The position numbers were made by a program, and so were the translations under genes. Source: Lachnospiraceae bacterium NK4A144 (GTDB lineage Bacteria; Bacillota; Clostridia; Lachnospirales; Lachnospiraceae). Taken from it: a DNA stretch of 64,000 nucleotides. The DNA is taken from assembly GCA_000424365.1 (NCBI GenBank), contig AUJT01000001.1:1-64000 (forward strand). The letters are read 5' to 3'. Below the pieces are notes generated by a model that did no database searches, was not told where the DNA came from, and saw nothing but the letters and a program-made list of their open reading frames with translations. Of the stretch, positions 34,291-42,906 are shown piece after piece. Each line of letters opens with the position of its first letter. The stretch's first letter is position 1.

Positions 34291-34319
34291 TTGACTGTGT
34301 GTCAACCAGACGATATTAT
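34291..34319 (+). promoter_or_regulatory. Promoter and operator of TetR gene
   Basis: TTGACT (34291-34296), 17-base spacer, TATTAT (34314-34319), with TTGACTGTGTGTCAA over the -35 box. It matches the 33263 operator at 13 of 15 positions. Autoregulation expected. Confidence 0.82.
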
Positions 34320-34354
34320 AAAAGTATTGATACACAGTTTAAGGAGTAAAAATC

Positions 34355-34969
34355 ATGGCAGTAGAAAATAAAGAAACAATTGACAAAAGAAGAGAGGAAA
34401 TAATGGATGCCTGTGAGAAGCTTTATGAAACAATGGGCTTTCAGAGCATTAACATAAAGGTTATCAGCACAGAGACCAGTTTTTCCAGACCTTCTATATA
34501 CAATTATTTTCAGACTAAGGAAGAAATCTTTTTAGGACTTTTGACCCGTGAATATATGAAGTGGAATGAAGCTCTTAAAAGCATTATCGGAAGAAACGCT
34601 GATATGGATAAAGATACCTTGGCGAGAGCAATAGCAAAATCTATGGAGGAACGTAAGACACTTCTGAAAATTTCTGCCATGAATCTGTATGAGATAGAGG
34701 AAAACAGCAGGGCTGAGCTCCTTATAGAATACAAGAAAGTTTTTAAGGATTCCGTAGAGCTGTTTGATGAATGCCTGAAAAAACATCTGGGTGTGTCGGA
34801 AGAGAAAAGCGCACAGATAAGATATGCATTCTTTCCTTATATGTACGGGATATATCCATACTCATATCCTACAGATAAGCAGATATCAGCAATGGATGAG
34901 GTAAAACTCTCTCATATGGATGTGACAATTTATGGAATGACTTATCAGTTTTTAAAGCTGATCTTATGA
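34355..34969 (+). CDS. TetR family transcriptional regulator
   Basis: 204 residues with HTH INIKVISTETSFSRPSIYNYFQTKEEIF at the N-terminus and a helical ligand domain. It probably represses itself and the aldo/keto reductase via the TTGACAC-type palindrome. Start ATG 34355 has AAGGAG. The two redox genes after it (35030, 35416) may be read from the same promoter. Confidence 0.9.
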   Translation: MAVENKETIDKRREEIMDACEKLYETMGFQSINIKVISTETSFSRPSIYNYFQTKEEIFLGLLTREYMKWNEALKSIIGRNADMDKDTLARAIAKSMEERKTLLKISAMNLYEIEENSRAELLIEYKKVFKDSVELFDECLKKHLGVSEEKSAQIRYAFFPYMYGIYPYSYPTDKQISAMDEVKLSHMDVTIYGMTYQFLKLIL

Positions 34970-34988
34970 TTGAAGAAAGGAACTTAAA

Positions 34989-35030
34989 ATGAAGAAGAAT
35001 ATTGGAGCAACACTTATCGGAGGTTTATGA
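34989..35030 (+). pseudogene. 13-codon start of a lost flavin reductase gene
   Basis: MKKNIGATLIGGL then TGA, behind GAAAGGAAC. The first seven residues equal the usual start of small NADPH/flavin reductases (MKKNIGA...), after which sequence is lost. It overlaps the next start and may act as a translated leader. Confidence 0.35.
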
Positions 35031-35359
35031 TGAGCATTACAGTTAATTTACGTTATAAAGGAACAGATGGTGCTGCAAAAAGATTTGCAGAGGAAATGAC
35101 AAAAAGCGGAACGGTTGAAAAAATACGAAATGAGGCAGGAAATCTTAAGTATGAGTATTATCAGTCTTTGGATGACCCTGAGACAATTCTTCTAATAGAT
35201 AGTTGGGAGGATCAGGAGTCTATTGATGTCCATCATGCTTCACCTATGATGCAGACTATCATGGAACTTCGCGAAAAATATGATCTTCATATGACTGTAG
35301 AAAGGTATGTCTCTGACAACAGTATGCCGGATAAGGATAAAGATTTCATAAGAAAATAA
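35030..35359 (+). CDS. Antibiotic biosynthesis monooxygenase (ABM) domain protein
   Basis: 109 residues, a single ferredoxin-like ABM domain: SITVNLRYKGTDGAAKRFAE, YEYYQSLDDPETILLIDSW, and HASPMMQTIMEL with the conserved His. YgiN-like members handle quinols. ATG 35027 is an alternative start. It lies in the TetR locus, consistent with quinone or electrophile defence. Confidence 0.85.
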   Translation: MSITVNLRYKGTDGAAKRFAEEMTKSGTVEKIRNEAGNLKYEYYQSLDDPETILLIDSWEDQESIDVHHASPMMQTIMELREKYDLHMTVERYVSDNSMPDKDKDFIRK

Positions 35360-35415
35360 TTTCAATTAAAGAACTGGTTAACAGGATTAGAGCTTGAATA
35401 GAAGGAGTGAGGAAT

Positions 35416-36165
35416 ATGAGCGAAAAGATTGTACAGACAGCTGGAAGAGAACAGCTTGGAGAATTTGCACCGGATTTTGCGCATTTTAATGATGATATTT
35501 TATTTGGAGAGAACTGGAATAATCAGGACATTGATGTAAAGACAAGGAGTATCATTACAGTTGTGGCACTAATGTCTCAGGGAATTACAGACAGCAGTCT
35601 GAAATATCATATCATGAACGCTAAAAATCATGGCGTTACTCAAAAGGAAATGGCTGCTGTTATTACACATGTTGCTTTTTATTCCGGATGGCCGAAGGCA
35701 TGGGCTGTGTTTAACCTTGCAAAGGAAGTATATAATGAGCCTGTCACTGAGATTACAGACAAGGATCGTTATCAGAATACTATTTTCTTTCCCATAGGGG
35801 ATCCAAATGATGCTTATGCTCAGTATTTTGATGGACAGAGCTATCTTGCACCGGTTTCTACAGAACAGATTCCTATTTACAATGTGACTTTTGAACCCGG
35901 ATGCAGGAACCATTGGCATATACATCATTCAAAGAATGGCGGAGGACAGATGCTTATCTGTGTCGGAGGCAGAGGATTTTACCAGGAAGAGGGAAAAGAA
36001 GCACGAGAACTTCATCCCGGGGACGTAGTAAATATACCTGCTAATGTAAAGCACTGGCATGGTGCAGCTGCTGACTCATGGTTCTCACATCTTGCCATTG
36101 AGATAGAAGGCGAGGAGACAAGTAATGAATGGTGTGAATCGGTGGCAGAAGAGGATTATCTGTAA
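35416..36165 (+). CDS. Carboxymuconolactone decarboxylase-cupin fusion
   Basis: 249 residues. The N-terminal part (1-115) is a CMD/AhpD-like domain (DVKTRSIITVVALMSQG, HIMNAKNHGVTQKEM, FYSGWPKAWAVFNLA) that lacks a CxxC pair. The C-terminal part is a cupin with metal ligands HWHIHHSKNGGGQ and a later HWHG. Common in Firmicutes next to aldo/keto reductases. Its stop codon lies inside a 146-bp mobile element: before insertion the frame would have run three codons longer (Lys-Ile-Gln). Probably still active. Confidence 0.9.
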   Translation: MSEKIVQTAGREQLGEFAPDFAHFNDDILFGENWNNQDIDVKTRSIITVVALMSQGITDSSLKYHIMNAKNHGVTQKEMAAVITHVAFYSGWPKAWAVFNLAKEVYNEPVTEITDKDRYQNTIFFPIGDPNDAYAQYFDGQSYLAPVSTEQIPIYNVTFEPGCRNHWHIHHSKNGGGQMLICVGGRGFYQEEGKEARELHPGDVVNIPANVKHWHGAAADSWFSHLAIEIEGEETSNEWCESVAEEDYL

Positions 36166-36307
36166 CAGTTCACACGTAAACGGAGCACTACGCTGCGGAG
36201 TTTACGACCAAGAAAGATGAAAAGCCATTGGATTTTGCCCATCGCCGGAGGCGATTTAATTGGCAAAATTCGTTACTTGAGCGAGCTGGAAGCGAGTGAA
36301 CAGTAAC
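36162..36307. mobile_element. MITE-like element, copy 1
   Basis: 146 bp with ends GTAACAGTTCA and TGAACAGTAAC, flanked by a perfect 8-bp direct repeat GATTATCT (36154-36161 and 36308-36315). Three internal hairpins: CGTAAAC/GTTTACG, ATTTTGCC/GGCAAAAT enclosing ATCGCC/GGCGAT, and CGTTACT/AGTAACG. No coding capacity. It differs from copy 4 at about two positions. Confidence 0.92.
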
Positions 36308-36345
36308 GATTATCTGAAAATCCAGTAAATATGGATATTGGTAGA

Positions 36346-36374
36346 TTGACATAACCCGAATTATTAAGTAACAT
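36346..36374 (+). promoter_or_regulatory. Promoter of SMR exporter leader
   Basis: TTGACA (36346-36351), 17-base spacer, TAACAT (36369-36374). It predicts a leader transcript of about 200 bases before the exporter gene. The MITE copy 1 ends just 38 bases upstream. Confidence 0.6.
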
Positions 36375-36380
36375 CAGAAC

Positions 36381-36580
36381 AGCTGAATTAAAAAGACGCC
36401 CATTGCTACCGAGTAGTGGGATAAACGTCATTCCTTTGCCGTTAGGTCTTAGCAGGTAAGGGAATGGCGTATTTTATTTTCGGAGCACTTAGCGAGGTAT
36501 TTTCGAGCTTAGTGCGTGTTATGCAAGTTCGCTTGGCGAGGTTTTGTCGAGCCTAGCGTAACTTGTTATATGGAGGTTTT
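36381..36580 (+). ncRNA. Structured leader, candidate riboswitch, before SugE/Gdx gene
   Basis: The leader holds an early stem GACG-CCCA...TGGG...CGTC (36395-36429). Its 3' strand is also the 5' arm of a 16-bp terminator (36425-36470), so the two are mutually exclusive. Past the terminator come two tandem hairpins (36485-36515 and 36524-36565) with near-identical 13-base loops (GAGGTATTTTCGA, GAGGTTTTGTCGA). Both share a T-T mismatch at the same place and a covarying A-T/G-C pair. The gene exports guanidinium, so a guanidine-sensing leader is possible. I do not recognise the exact class: the mini-ykkC loop ACGR is absent. Confidence 0.5.
36425..36480 (+). terminator. Leader terminator
   Basis: A 16-bp stem, 36425-36440 with 36455-36470, three wobble pairs, then ATTTTATTTT. 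It lies upstream of the exporter gene, so read-through must be regulated or partial. Confidence 0.78.
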
Positions 36581-36583
36581 CTA

Positions 36584-36904
36584 ATGAAATGGATCTATCT
36601 GTTTATTGCAGGAGCTCTTGAAATAACATGGGCGGTAACAATGAAAATGTCTAACGGATTTACTGTGCTGATTCCATCAATTATTACCGGTGTGGGGTAT
36701 ATAGCCAGTGCTGTGTTTTTGTCGATCGCACTTAGGCAGCTTCCTTTGGGAACAGCTTATGCTATGTGGACAGGCATGGGAATCGTGGGTACTACGCTGC
36801 TTGGGATTTTTCTTTTTAATGAGAAATTGTCAGTTCCACAGGTTATATGTGTTATTTTAATTGTAGTTGGAATTGCAGGATTAAAACTATTAGCAAAGGA
36901 TTGA
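36584..36904 (+). CDS. sugE: SMR family guanidinium exporter (SugE/Gdx type)
   Basis: 106 residues, four membrane spans, beginning MKWIYLFIAGALEITWAVTMK with the essential Glu13. SNGFTVLIPS and LPLGTAYAMWTGMG mark the Gdx/SugE branch rather than multidrug EmrE. It works as a dual-topology homodimer that exchanges guanidinium for protons; a single gene fits this. Start ATG 36584 follows TGGAGG. Its long structured leader supports ligand control. It shares a transcript with the NimA-like gene. Confidence 0.88.
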   Translation: MKWIYLFIAGALEITWAVTMKMSNGFTVLIPSIITGVGYIASAVFLSIALRQLPLGTAYAMWTGMGIVGTTLLGIFLFNEKLSVPQVICVILIVVGIAGLKLLAKD

Positions 36905-36912
36905 GGTGTACT

Positions 36913-37389
36913 ATGTTTAGAAAGATGAGAAGATTTAAGCAACAGATTACAGATGAACAGTGTATTGAGGTGCTGAAAAATTCAAAGAGAGGAGTCCTGT
37001 CCCTGATTGGCGAGGATGGTTATCCGTATGGCTTACCGATTAACCAGTGGTATTGTGAAGAGGATGGGAAAATCTATTTTCATGGGGCTAAGGAAGGTCA
37101 CAAGATTGATGCAATTAAGGCTTGTGATAAAGTCAGCTTTTGCACCTGGGATGAAGGCTATCGGAAAGACGACGATTGGGCTTTAAATATTAACAGCGTA
37201 ATTGTATTTGGCAGAATCAAGCTGGTTGAGGATGAGGATACTGCAATAAAAATCTGTACCAATCTCACAAAAAAGTTCACGGATGATGAAGAGTATTTAC
37301 AAAAGGAATTGAAAAATGCTCTGCCGAGAGTACAGTGCCTTGAACTCATTCCTGAGCATATGACAGGGAAGCTGGTTAATGAATCATAA
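36913..37389 (+). CDS. Pyridoxamine 5'-phosphate oxidase-like (NimA-type) flavoprotein
   Basis: 158 residues of the split-barrel FMN fold: MRRFKQQITDEQCIEVLKN, RGVLSLIGEDGYPYGLPINQWY, KIYFHGAKEGHKIDAI, and VSFCTWDEG. It resembles NimA-type nitroimidazole reductases common in gut anaerobes. Located 8 bases after the exporter gene, so co-transcribed. Substrate unknown. Confidence 0.87.
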   Translation: MFRKMRRFKQQITDEQCIEVLKNSKRGVLSLIGEDGYPYGLPINQWYCEEDGKIYFHGAKEGHKIDAIKACDKVSFCTWDEGYRKDDDWALNINSVIVFGRIKLVEDEDTAIKICTNLTKKFTDDEEYLQKELKNALPRVQCLELIPEHMTGKLVNES

Positions 37390-37423
37390 ATAATAGAGCG
37401 GAGTAATCATCAATGCTGATGTA

Positions 37424-37460
37424 AGGCGTGTAGACCATATGGTTTATGCGTCTTTTTCTT
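37424..37460 (+). terminator. Terminator after NimA-type gene
   Basis: A 14-bp stem (37424-37437 with 37440-37453) with several G-U pairs, followed by TTTTCTTTT. A second hairpin with a T-run follows at 37468-37490. Confidence 0.75.
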
Positions 37461-37525
37461 TTGTCTGAAAGTACAACGTCATTGTACTTTTTACTCCATA
37501 AGTCCAACCTTTTATCTCTTTTAAG

Positions 37526-38182
37526 GCTCAGGGACACCTCATTACGGATGCGCTTTATCAGTATACCTGCGATCTGCTTGCCAAAGGAACGTACACAAAC
37601 AAGCAGGTGGCTGAGATTACCGGGCTTGGAGAAAACACCGTCAAAGAGATTGATAAAAAGCGTCTCCAGAGCATCTATACAAGCGATAATGGAAAGAAGC
37701 TTATAAAGCCTGAGAAACAGGCTAAATATCTCGGAATAGATGAATTCAAGCTTCGTAACGGTCGCCGTTACGCTACACATATCATTGATCTTGAAACTGG
37801 TCATGTTCTTTGGATCCAAAATGGTAAATCGAAGCAGGTCGTCTATGACTTCATAGAGCACGTTGGGATGGCTTGGATGTCCGGAGTTGAAGCTGTTGCC
37901 TGCGACATGAACTCTGATTTCCAGGAAGCATTTGAAGAAAATTGTGATTGGATCCAGCCGGTATTCGATTACTTTCATATCGTCAAGAACTTCAATGACA
38001 AAGTGGTCAGTGAAGTTCGCAAGGATGAACAGAGGCGTCTCTACGAGGAAGGTAATGTAGAGGCAGCCAGAGCTCTTAAGAAGACCCGTTATATCCTGAT
38101 GTCGAATAGGTCAACACTCCAAAAGAAGGATGAGGATGCGATATCCGAGAGGGTCATTTATAAGGGAAGTTATCTTTTTTAA
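37526..38182 (+). pseudogene. ISL3 family transposase fragment
   Basis: The frame from about 37526 reads AQGHLITDALYQYTCDLLAK, then the HTH TYTNKQVAEITGLGENTVKE and the start of the DDE domain (YLGIDEFKLRNGRRYATHII, VACDMNSDFQEAFEE, YFHIVKNFND). ISL3 transposases are about 400-550 residues; only about 220 remain. The N-terminal zinc region and the C-terminal Glu part are missing. Its 3' end abuts the DJ-1 relic, indicating insertion followed by deletion. No terminal inverted repeats found. Confidence 0.85.
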
Positions 38183-38628
38183 AACAGAGGATATAAAGCG
38201 CAAGGGCGGTTATGAAGCAAAGTACGATACCCTCTTGCGGTAATCACGTATTCTCCGATGACCAGATCTTCTTTAACAGAGTGAGTTGATTCTATCCCAT
38301 TAAGGATACCTGCGTTATCTAGTTCATCTACACCATTACATATACCCGCAACCAGATGCTTATTATCTACAACAGCACGAATAAATGAGTATACTTCTTC
38401 ATTGGCGATGGATGAAATATCGCCGTCAGGTACTAGAAGGAGTTCTACCTCTTTAGGATCAATTTCACTTAATGCACAGGTCGCATTCAAAGAAAATCGC
38501 TCTTGCGCAGTAACTGCCTTTCCATCTATAGTAGCAAAAACTATTTCATGTCTGGTGCACTGAAGAAAATAATGCTGAATGCTGCTTGTCACTGGATTGA
38601 TGGTTGATTCTTGCTGTTGTAAAATCAA
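38179..38628 (-). pseudogene. DJ-1/PfpI family gene, truncated
   Basis: 149 codons read leftward. LLLVPDG, FIRAVVDNKHLVAGICNGVDEL (nucleophile Cys) and NAGILNGIESTHSV are DJ-1/PfpI motifs. The end departs from the family after VITARG, at the junction with the ISL3 fragment, and the N-terminal first strand is missing. It was probably broken by the insertion sequence. Confidence 0.75.
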
Positions 38629-38796
38629 ATCATAATACCTATGAGGAGATTACGATGGCAAAGCTAATGATGAAAATAATCCAAACATTGATGTACATAA
38701 TGTTTTGTTTGGAAATAATAAGATGATCATGAGAGTAATGGAATGTAGTAAAGAGCGCGATCCTTTTAAAGCAACTTTTAGGGAAAGGAAATCATC

Positions 38797-39564
38797 ATGG
38801 ATATAAAAACAACTATAATTTCGATCATTGCTTCATTACTTGCCTTAGTTATCTGTGGATTTATTTACCTTCGAATGATCAAAAGGGAAGTTCCTGTGCC
38901 TATAGGGAAACTCCAGGCAATCCTGCCGATAATTTTGGGCGGAATTTGCGTACCGTTTTCCGGTCCTGCCGGTCTTGGTTTAGTATATTCATTTAAAAGC
39001 ATTGGGATAGCGGGTGATGCAATGGAAAATCTGCCGGCAGCTTTTTATACAGCTTTCTTCGTAGCGGGAGGCGTGGAGGAACTGTTTAAATTTCTTGCGA
39101 TCGTCATTACAATCGCCATTTTAAAAAATAAGATATGCAACGTTTATGAGTATATTCTACTTGGTGCGGCTGTGGGACTTGGCTTTACAGTTGTGGAAGA
39201 CTTTACTTTTGGAGCGTCGATTCTTGTATTGTTGATCAGAACTCCTTTAATGTTCACTCATATGACACTTAACATGATCATGGGAGAGTTCATTGGCAGG
39301 GCAAAGTATAACAAGCAAAAGAGCCAAGGACAGACTGCATTATACTGGGCTTTGGCGCTCATCATCCCAATGGCATTACATACTCTGTATGATGCCGGAA
39401 CAGTTTTTAATTATCCTGCTATAAGGGGCAGCGATTTTGTTGTAGGCGGCATACTTGGCGGCGTAGCAGTTTTGACAAATATAGTTGTTTTGATCAACGT
39501 GCTGGTAAGAGCCAAGAAGAATGCGGAAAAGTTCTCTGGTCTTTCAATATTTGTATTGCAATGA
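38797..39564 (+). CDS. PrsW-like glutamic intramembrane protease
   Basis: 255 residues with about seven membrane spans. The active-site motifs FVAGGVEELFKF (Glu-Glu), GLGFTVVEDF, HMTLNMIMGEF and MALHTLYDAG fit the PrsW/Abi-related membrane protease family, which cuts membrane proteins such as anti-sigma factors. The target here is unknown. It is preceded by a 160-base gap holding only a 23-codon ORF (38655) of doubtful meaning. Confidence 0.82.
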   Translation: MDIKTTIISIIASLLALVICGFIYLRMIKREVPVPIGKLQAILPIILGGICVPFSGPAGLGLVYSFKSIGIAGDAMENLPAAFYTAFFVAGGVEELFKFLAIVITIAILKNKICNVYEYILLGAAVGLGFTVVEDFTFGASILVLLIRTPLMFTHMTLNMIMGEFIGRAKYNKQKSQGQTALYWALALIIPMALHTLYDAGTVFNYPAIRGSDFVVGGILGGVAVLTNIVVLINVLVRAKKNAEKFSGLSIFVLQ

Positions 39565-39631
39565 CGTATTATCTGGGCAAGTGCGACAAGGCCGCTATCG
39601 GTACATTTTTTTGTGTAAGTGGAGGTGGTGT

Positions 39632-39727
39632 ATGACTTCTATAAGAGCTGATGTCGAAAAATATATAAAGAAAATATCGAAATATTACAATATTGTTATA
39701 AAAAGGATGGTAGTATGTTATACTTGA
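39632..39727 (+). CDS. 31-residue small ORF
   Basis: MTSIRADVEKYIKKISKYYN followed by 11 residues, basic and amphipathic, behind a strong GGAGGTGG site. It may be a small peptide; it may also be chance. It lies between the PrsW-like gene and the bidirectional terminator. Confidence 0.35.
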   Translation: MTSIRADVEKYIKKISKYYNIVIKRMVVCYT

Positions 39728-39755
39728 TGGCCTAAAATAATCATGGATAAAAAAT

Positions 39756-39810
39756 ATAGCCGTACGGTGATGTTTTACACATTGGTGTAGGAATACCATC
39801 GTACGGCTAT
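39756..39810. terminator. Terminator for MATE gene (and possibly PrsW side)
   Basis: ATAGCCGTACG (39756-39766) pairs with CGTACGGCTAT (39800-39810). On the minus strand the stem is followed by a run of T's, fitting the end of the leftward MATE gene. Confidence 0.75.
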
Positions 39811-39837
39811 TTCTATGTCGAATCTGATTAGGGTTAT

Positions 39838-41178
39838 TTAGTGTGCCTTGCGATAGCATATATGCCATAAGAAAAACATGGCAATGGTCGTTATTCCCCA
39901 TGAAACAGGGAAGATAAGGTACAGGTTTTCGAGGGTCCTGAAACTTTGCCAAATGGTGCCTATGTAGAAAAGTCTGACCCCCACGATACCAATGAGCATA
40001 GCAACGACGGGAGTGGTGCTGAAGCCCATTCCGCGGAGAGAAGAGGCCGGTATATCAAGGAGTGCGTTTATCCATAGCCAAAAGACCACAAACCACATGC
40101 GGAGCATACCGGAGATGATGACGTCAGAGTCATTTGTGTACAGCGACAAGAGTTTCGGACCAAAGAGCCAGGATGCTCCGCCTACTATGAAGGACACTAC
40201 TACATTCAAGATGCAGAAGATGTACATGATCTTTTTTATACGGGCCCATTCTCTTGCTCCCCGGCATTGGGAGGTAAAAGTTGTGCATCCTTGTGAAAAA
40301 GCCTGCATACCGATATAAACGAAATTTTCTATATTCTGTGTGGCACTGTTACCTGCAACAGAAATAGAGCCAAAGCTGTTTATGGATGACTGGATAACTA
40401 CGTTTGAAATGCACCACATCATACCCTGAAGCCCCGCAGGAACACCGATCTGAAGGATAGAACTGAAAAATTCAGGAACCGGTTTGATCTTATTTAGGAA
40501 GAGCTTGGTGCTGTCAGTCTGCCGCATAAGGCTCAGAGTGATAAGGACTGCTGAAAGAATCTCGGATATAACGGTTGCCGCTGCAACTCCTGCGACACTC
40601 ATATTAAAACCGATAACAAATAACAGATTCAGGAACACATTCAGAACACCGGATATCACAAGTATCACAGTAGGACCAGTCGTATCGCCGCGTGCACGCA
40701 GGATAGAGGAACCAAAGTCATATATCAGGAGTGGTATGCTTCCTATAAAGTAGATACGCATGTAAAGAGTGCTGAGAGCGATTATGTCAGGCGGTGTGTT
40801 CATGAGTTTAAGAACAGGGGATGAACAAAAGAAACCGACGATGCTCAAGAGGAGTCCGCCTGTTATTGCCATAAAATAGGCGGTATGAACGGAATCTGAA
40901 ATCTGTTTGTTCTCTTTTTTACCTATCTGCGTGGCAATAAGGATATTTGCACCAACAGAAAGACCATTAAAGAGGGCGACAAGGAGGCTTACAATGGAAC
41001 CGGTGGCTCCGACTGCGGCTAGTGCCTGTTGCCCTGAAAATTTTCCTACAACGATAGTGTCTGCCGCATTAAATGCGATCTGCAGCAGGTATGAAAACAT
41101 TAATGGAACGCAGAAAATAAAGATATTTTTCATTAGAGGCCCGTGGGCCATATCCATAGCTGTGCTATTTTTTGTCAT
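39838..41178 (-). CDS. MATE family efflux transporter
   Basis: 446 residues starting MTKNSTAMDMAHGPLMKNIF with 12 membrane spans. VPLMFSYLLQIAFNAADTIVVGKF and VGATGSIVSLLVALFNGLSVGAN are typical of MATE helices 1 and 2, and YIGMQAFSQGCTTFTSQCRGA of the second half. It exports cationic drugs or metabolites using Na+ or H+. The start at 41178 is preferred to GTG 41190 because AAAGGTGG is correctly spaced. It stands alone; MITE copy 2 lies in its upstream region. Confidence 0.92.
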   Translation of the reverse strand: MTKNSTAMDMAHGPLMKNIFIFCVPLMFSYLLQIAFNAADTIVVGKFSGQQALAAVGATGSIVSLLVALFNGLSVGANILIATQIGKKENKQISDSVHTAYFMAITGGLLLSIVGFFCSSPVLKLMNTPPDIIALSTLYMRIYFIGSIPLLIYDFGSSILRARGDTTGPTVILVISGVLNVFLNLLFVIGFNMSVAGVAAATVISEILSAVLITLSLMRQTDSTKLFLNKIKPVPEFFSSILQIGVPAGLQGMMWCISNVVIQSSINSFGSISVAGNSATQNIENFVYIGMQAFSQGCTTFTSQCRGAREWARIKKIMYIFCILNVVVSFIVGGASWLFGPKLLSLYTNDSDVIISGMLRMWFVVFWLWINALLDIPASSLRGMGFSTTPVVAMLIGIVGVRLFYIGTIWQSFRTLENLYLIFPVSWGITTIAMFFLWHICYRKAH

Positions 41179-41274
41179 TATGATTACCACCTTTGAGATT
41201 TAGCGATAATACACTAGCACTTTACAGAAAAGTGCGCAAACACGTGCATTCACGCGCTGACGTGATGAAATGTG

Positions 41275-41421
41275 GTTGCTGTTCAGACGCAACCGGAGCA
41301 CTACGCTGCGGAGGTTGCGACCATAGAATAAGGTGAGCCATTATGATTTTGCCCATCGCCGTAGGCGATTTAATTGGCAAAATCAGTTACTGGAACGAGC
41401 TGATAGCGAGTGAACAGTAAC
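41275..41421. mobile_element. MITE-like element, copy 2
   Basis: 147 bp with ends GTTGCTGTTCA and TGAACAGTAAC, flanked by a perfect 8-bp repeat GAAATGTG (41267-41274 and 41422-41429). The first internal stem reads CGCAACC/GGTTGCG, two base pairs changed on both sides relative to copies 1 and 4. It lies 97 bases upstream of the MATE gene; the rest of 41179-41560 shows no gene. Confidence 0.92.
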
Positions 41422-41560
41422 GAAATGTGTGAGAGAAATATTTAATTTTGTCTTAAATATAATAAACTTGAATGTTTTATGTTGGGAATCAGCGTAAAAT
41501 ACCATTCTAGATGCACAAAAATTTGCGTGAAAAATCATCATTGAAGAAGTAGGTGTTTTT

Positions 41561-42904
41561 ATGGGAACAAAATTTTGTAACATGAATATATATAATCCAA
41601 GTAACATGGAATATATACTCCCGGCGGGATATTCAATCAAAAAAATCGTTAATGGATGGGATACTATTCTTGAGGACGAATGTGAGATTGATTTTAAGAA
41701 GATGGAAAAGATTGCAAAAACTCTTTCAAAAGATCTGAACACATCTGTAATTACCGTCAACTATTTTGATGATGATGTTTTTGAATTGTATGTAACGGTG
41801 GATGGTCGGAAGACAGCATATAGCTGTGTTAGTATTGACGATCGTATCAGTAAAAAAGTGCCGGTACTAGTGGAGGCACTTAGGCTAAATGATAAAGATG
41901 CAAAGGCTTTTCGATATCTCTTAAAAAATAATAATGGACCTCAAGATGCAATTTTTAAGATAAGTGCAATTTGTCAGTTGCCTTTATATATAGACAGTTA
42001 TATTTATGAAGATTTACAGGAAAATATCGTTCCGGATAAGAATACTGTCCTTGATGAAATAAAAAAAGAAAAAAGTAGAAATAAAATAAAATCTACAAGA
42101 CCTGAGTTACTCGCAGAGTTTCCCGGGGATGTCGTAAGTTACTATACGTCCGGATCAGAAAGTGATGATCATCAGGGAATTATAAGAACCGTTGAACCTA
42201 CAAGGGACGGTATCGACTACGGAAAGGTCAATTGTTATCAGGTAACCGTGGGTGAAAATCCATATTTAAAAAAGGTTTTTGATTATTATATTCCAATATC
42301 TGAATTAACCGGAGAACCGAAAGGGACAAATATTTGGATATTTGGGGATCCAAAAGATAACTTGGTGTTTTTGGAACCGCCCTGTATGTGTCATTATTTC
42401 ATCGATGATCCGAAAAAAATCAAGGAAATTGGTGATGTTGGGATAATTCCGAAGGAAAACTTAAGTAACCCACCTTATGACTTTGAAAAGATTAAAAGTG
42501 TTTCGAATGAGGAATTTCCTGAAGAACCAAATCCTGAGTTGGCTAAGGTAAAGGATTCGGATATATATACAGATTTATTTTGTCTTTCTCTTGATATGTA
42601 TATAATTGATGGTTTCATCATAAGGGTTAGCGAATATAATCAATACAAAAAACATGAGAATAGCAGGTATGCGCGTTTTGACCTATTTGACGATAATAAG
42701 AAGTTCATAAAAACTGTACTGATTCCGATAGAACAATCTATGAAATTTCGTATAGTCGGCGCAAGATATACATATTTGCCGGAAAGAAATTTGGTTATCT
42801 ATGATGATTTTGTGGTCGACCTAAAGGATAGAACTATTATTCAAAATGAAAATCTACCTAAGTCGTACACATTTATAGAAAAGCGCACAGCAAAAAACTA
42901 CTGA
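41561..42904 (+). CDS. Hypothetical protein, AT-rich
   Basis: 447 residues, no signal peptide, no recognised domain. Mixed beta-rich sequence with aromatic segments (YIDSYIYEDLQENI, GTNIWIFGDPKDNLVFLEPP, YARFDLFDD, YLPERNLVIYDDFVV). The gene is more AT-rich than its neighbours, suggesting transfer. The ribosome site (GAAGAAG) is modest. A C-terminal fragment of what seems another protein follows at 42907, so the region may be a remnant of a polymorphic or immunity-type locus (guess). Confidence 0.6.
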   Translation: MGTKFCNMNIYNPSNMEYILPAGYSIKKIVNGWDTILEDECEIDFKKMEKIAKTLSKDLNTSVITVNYFDDDVFELYVTVDGRKTAYSCVSIDDRISKKVPVLVEALRLNDKDAKAFRYLLKNNNGPQDAIFKISAICQLPLYIDSYIYEDLQENIVPDKNTVLDEIKKEKSRNKIKSTRPELLAEFPGDVVSYYTSGSESDDHQGIIRTVEPTRDGIDYGKVNCYQVTVGENPYLKKVFDYYIPISELTGEPKGTNIWIFGDPKDNLVFLEPPCMCHYFIDDPKKIKEIGDVGIIPKENLSNPPYDFEKIKSVSNEEFPEEPNPELAKVKDSDIYTDLFCLSLDMYIIDGFIIRVSEYNQYKKHENSRYARFDLFDDNKKFIKTVLIPIEQSMKFRIVGARYTYLPERNLVIYDDFVVDLKDRTIIQNENLPKSYTFIEKRTAKNY

Positions 42905-42906
42905 TA

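Noticed and set aside
38655-38726. 23-residue hydrophobic ORF before the PrsW-like gene
   Set aside because: Only a ribosome-site-like GAGGAG supports it; too short to call.
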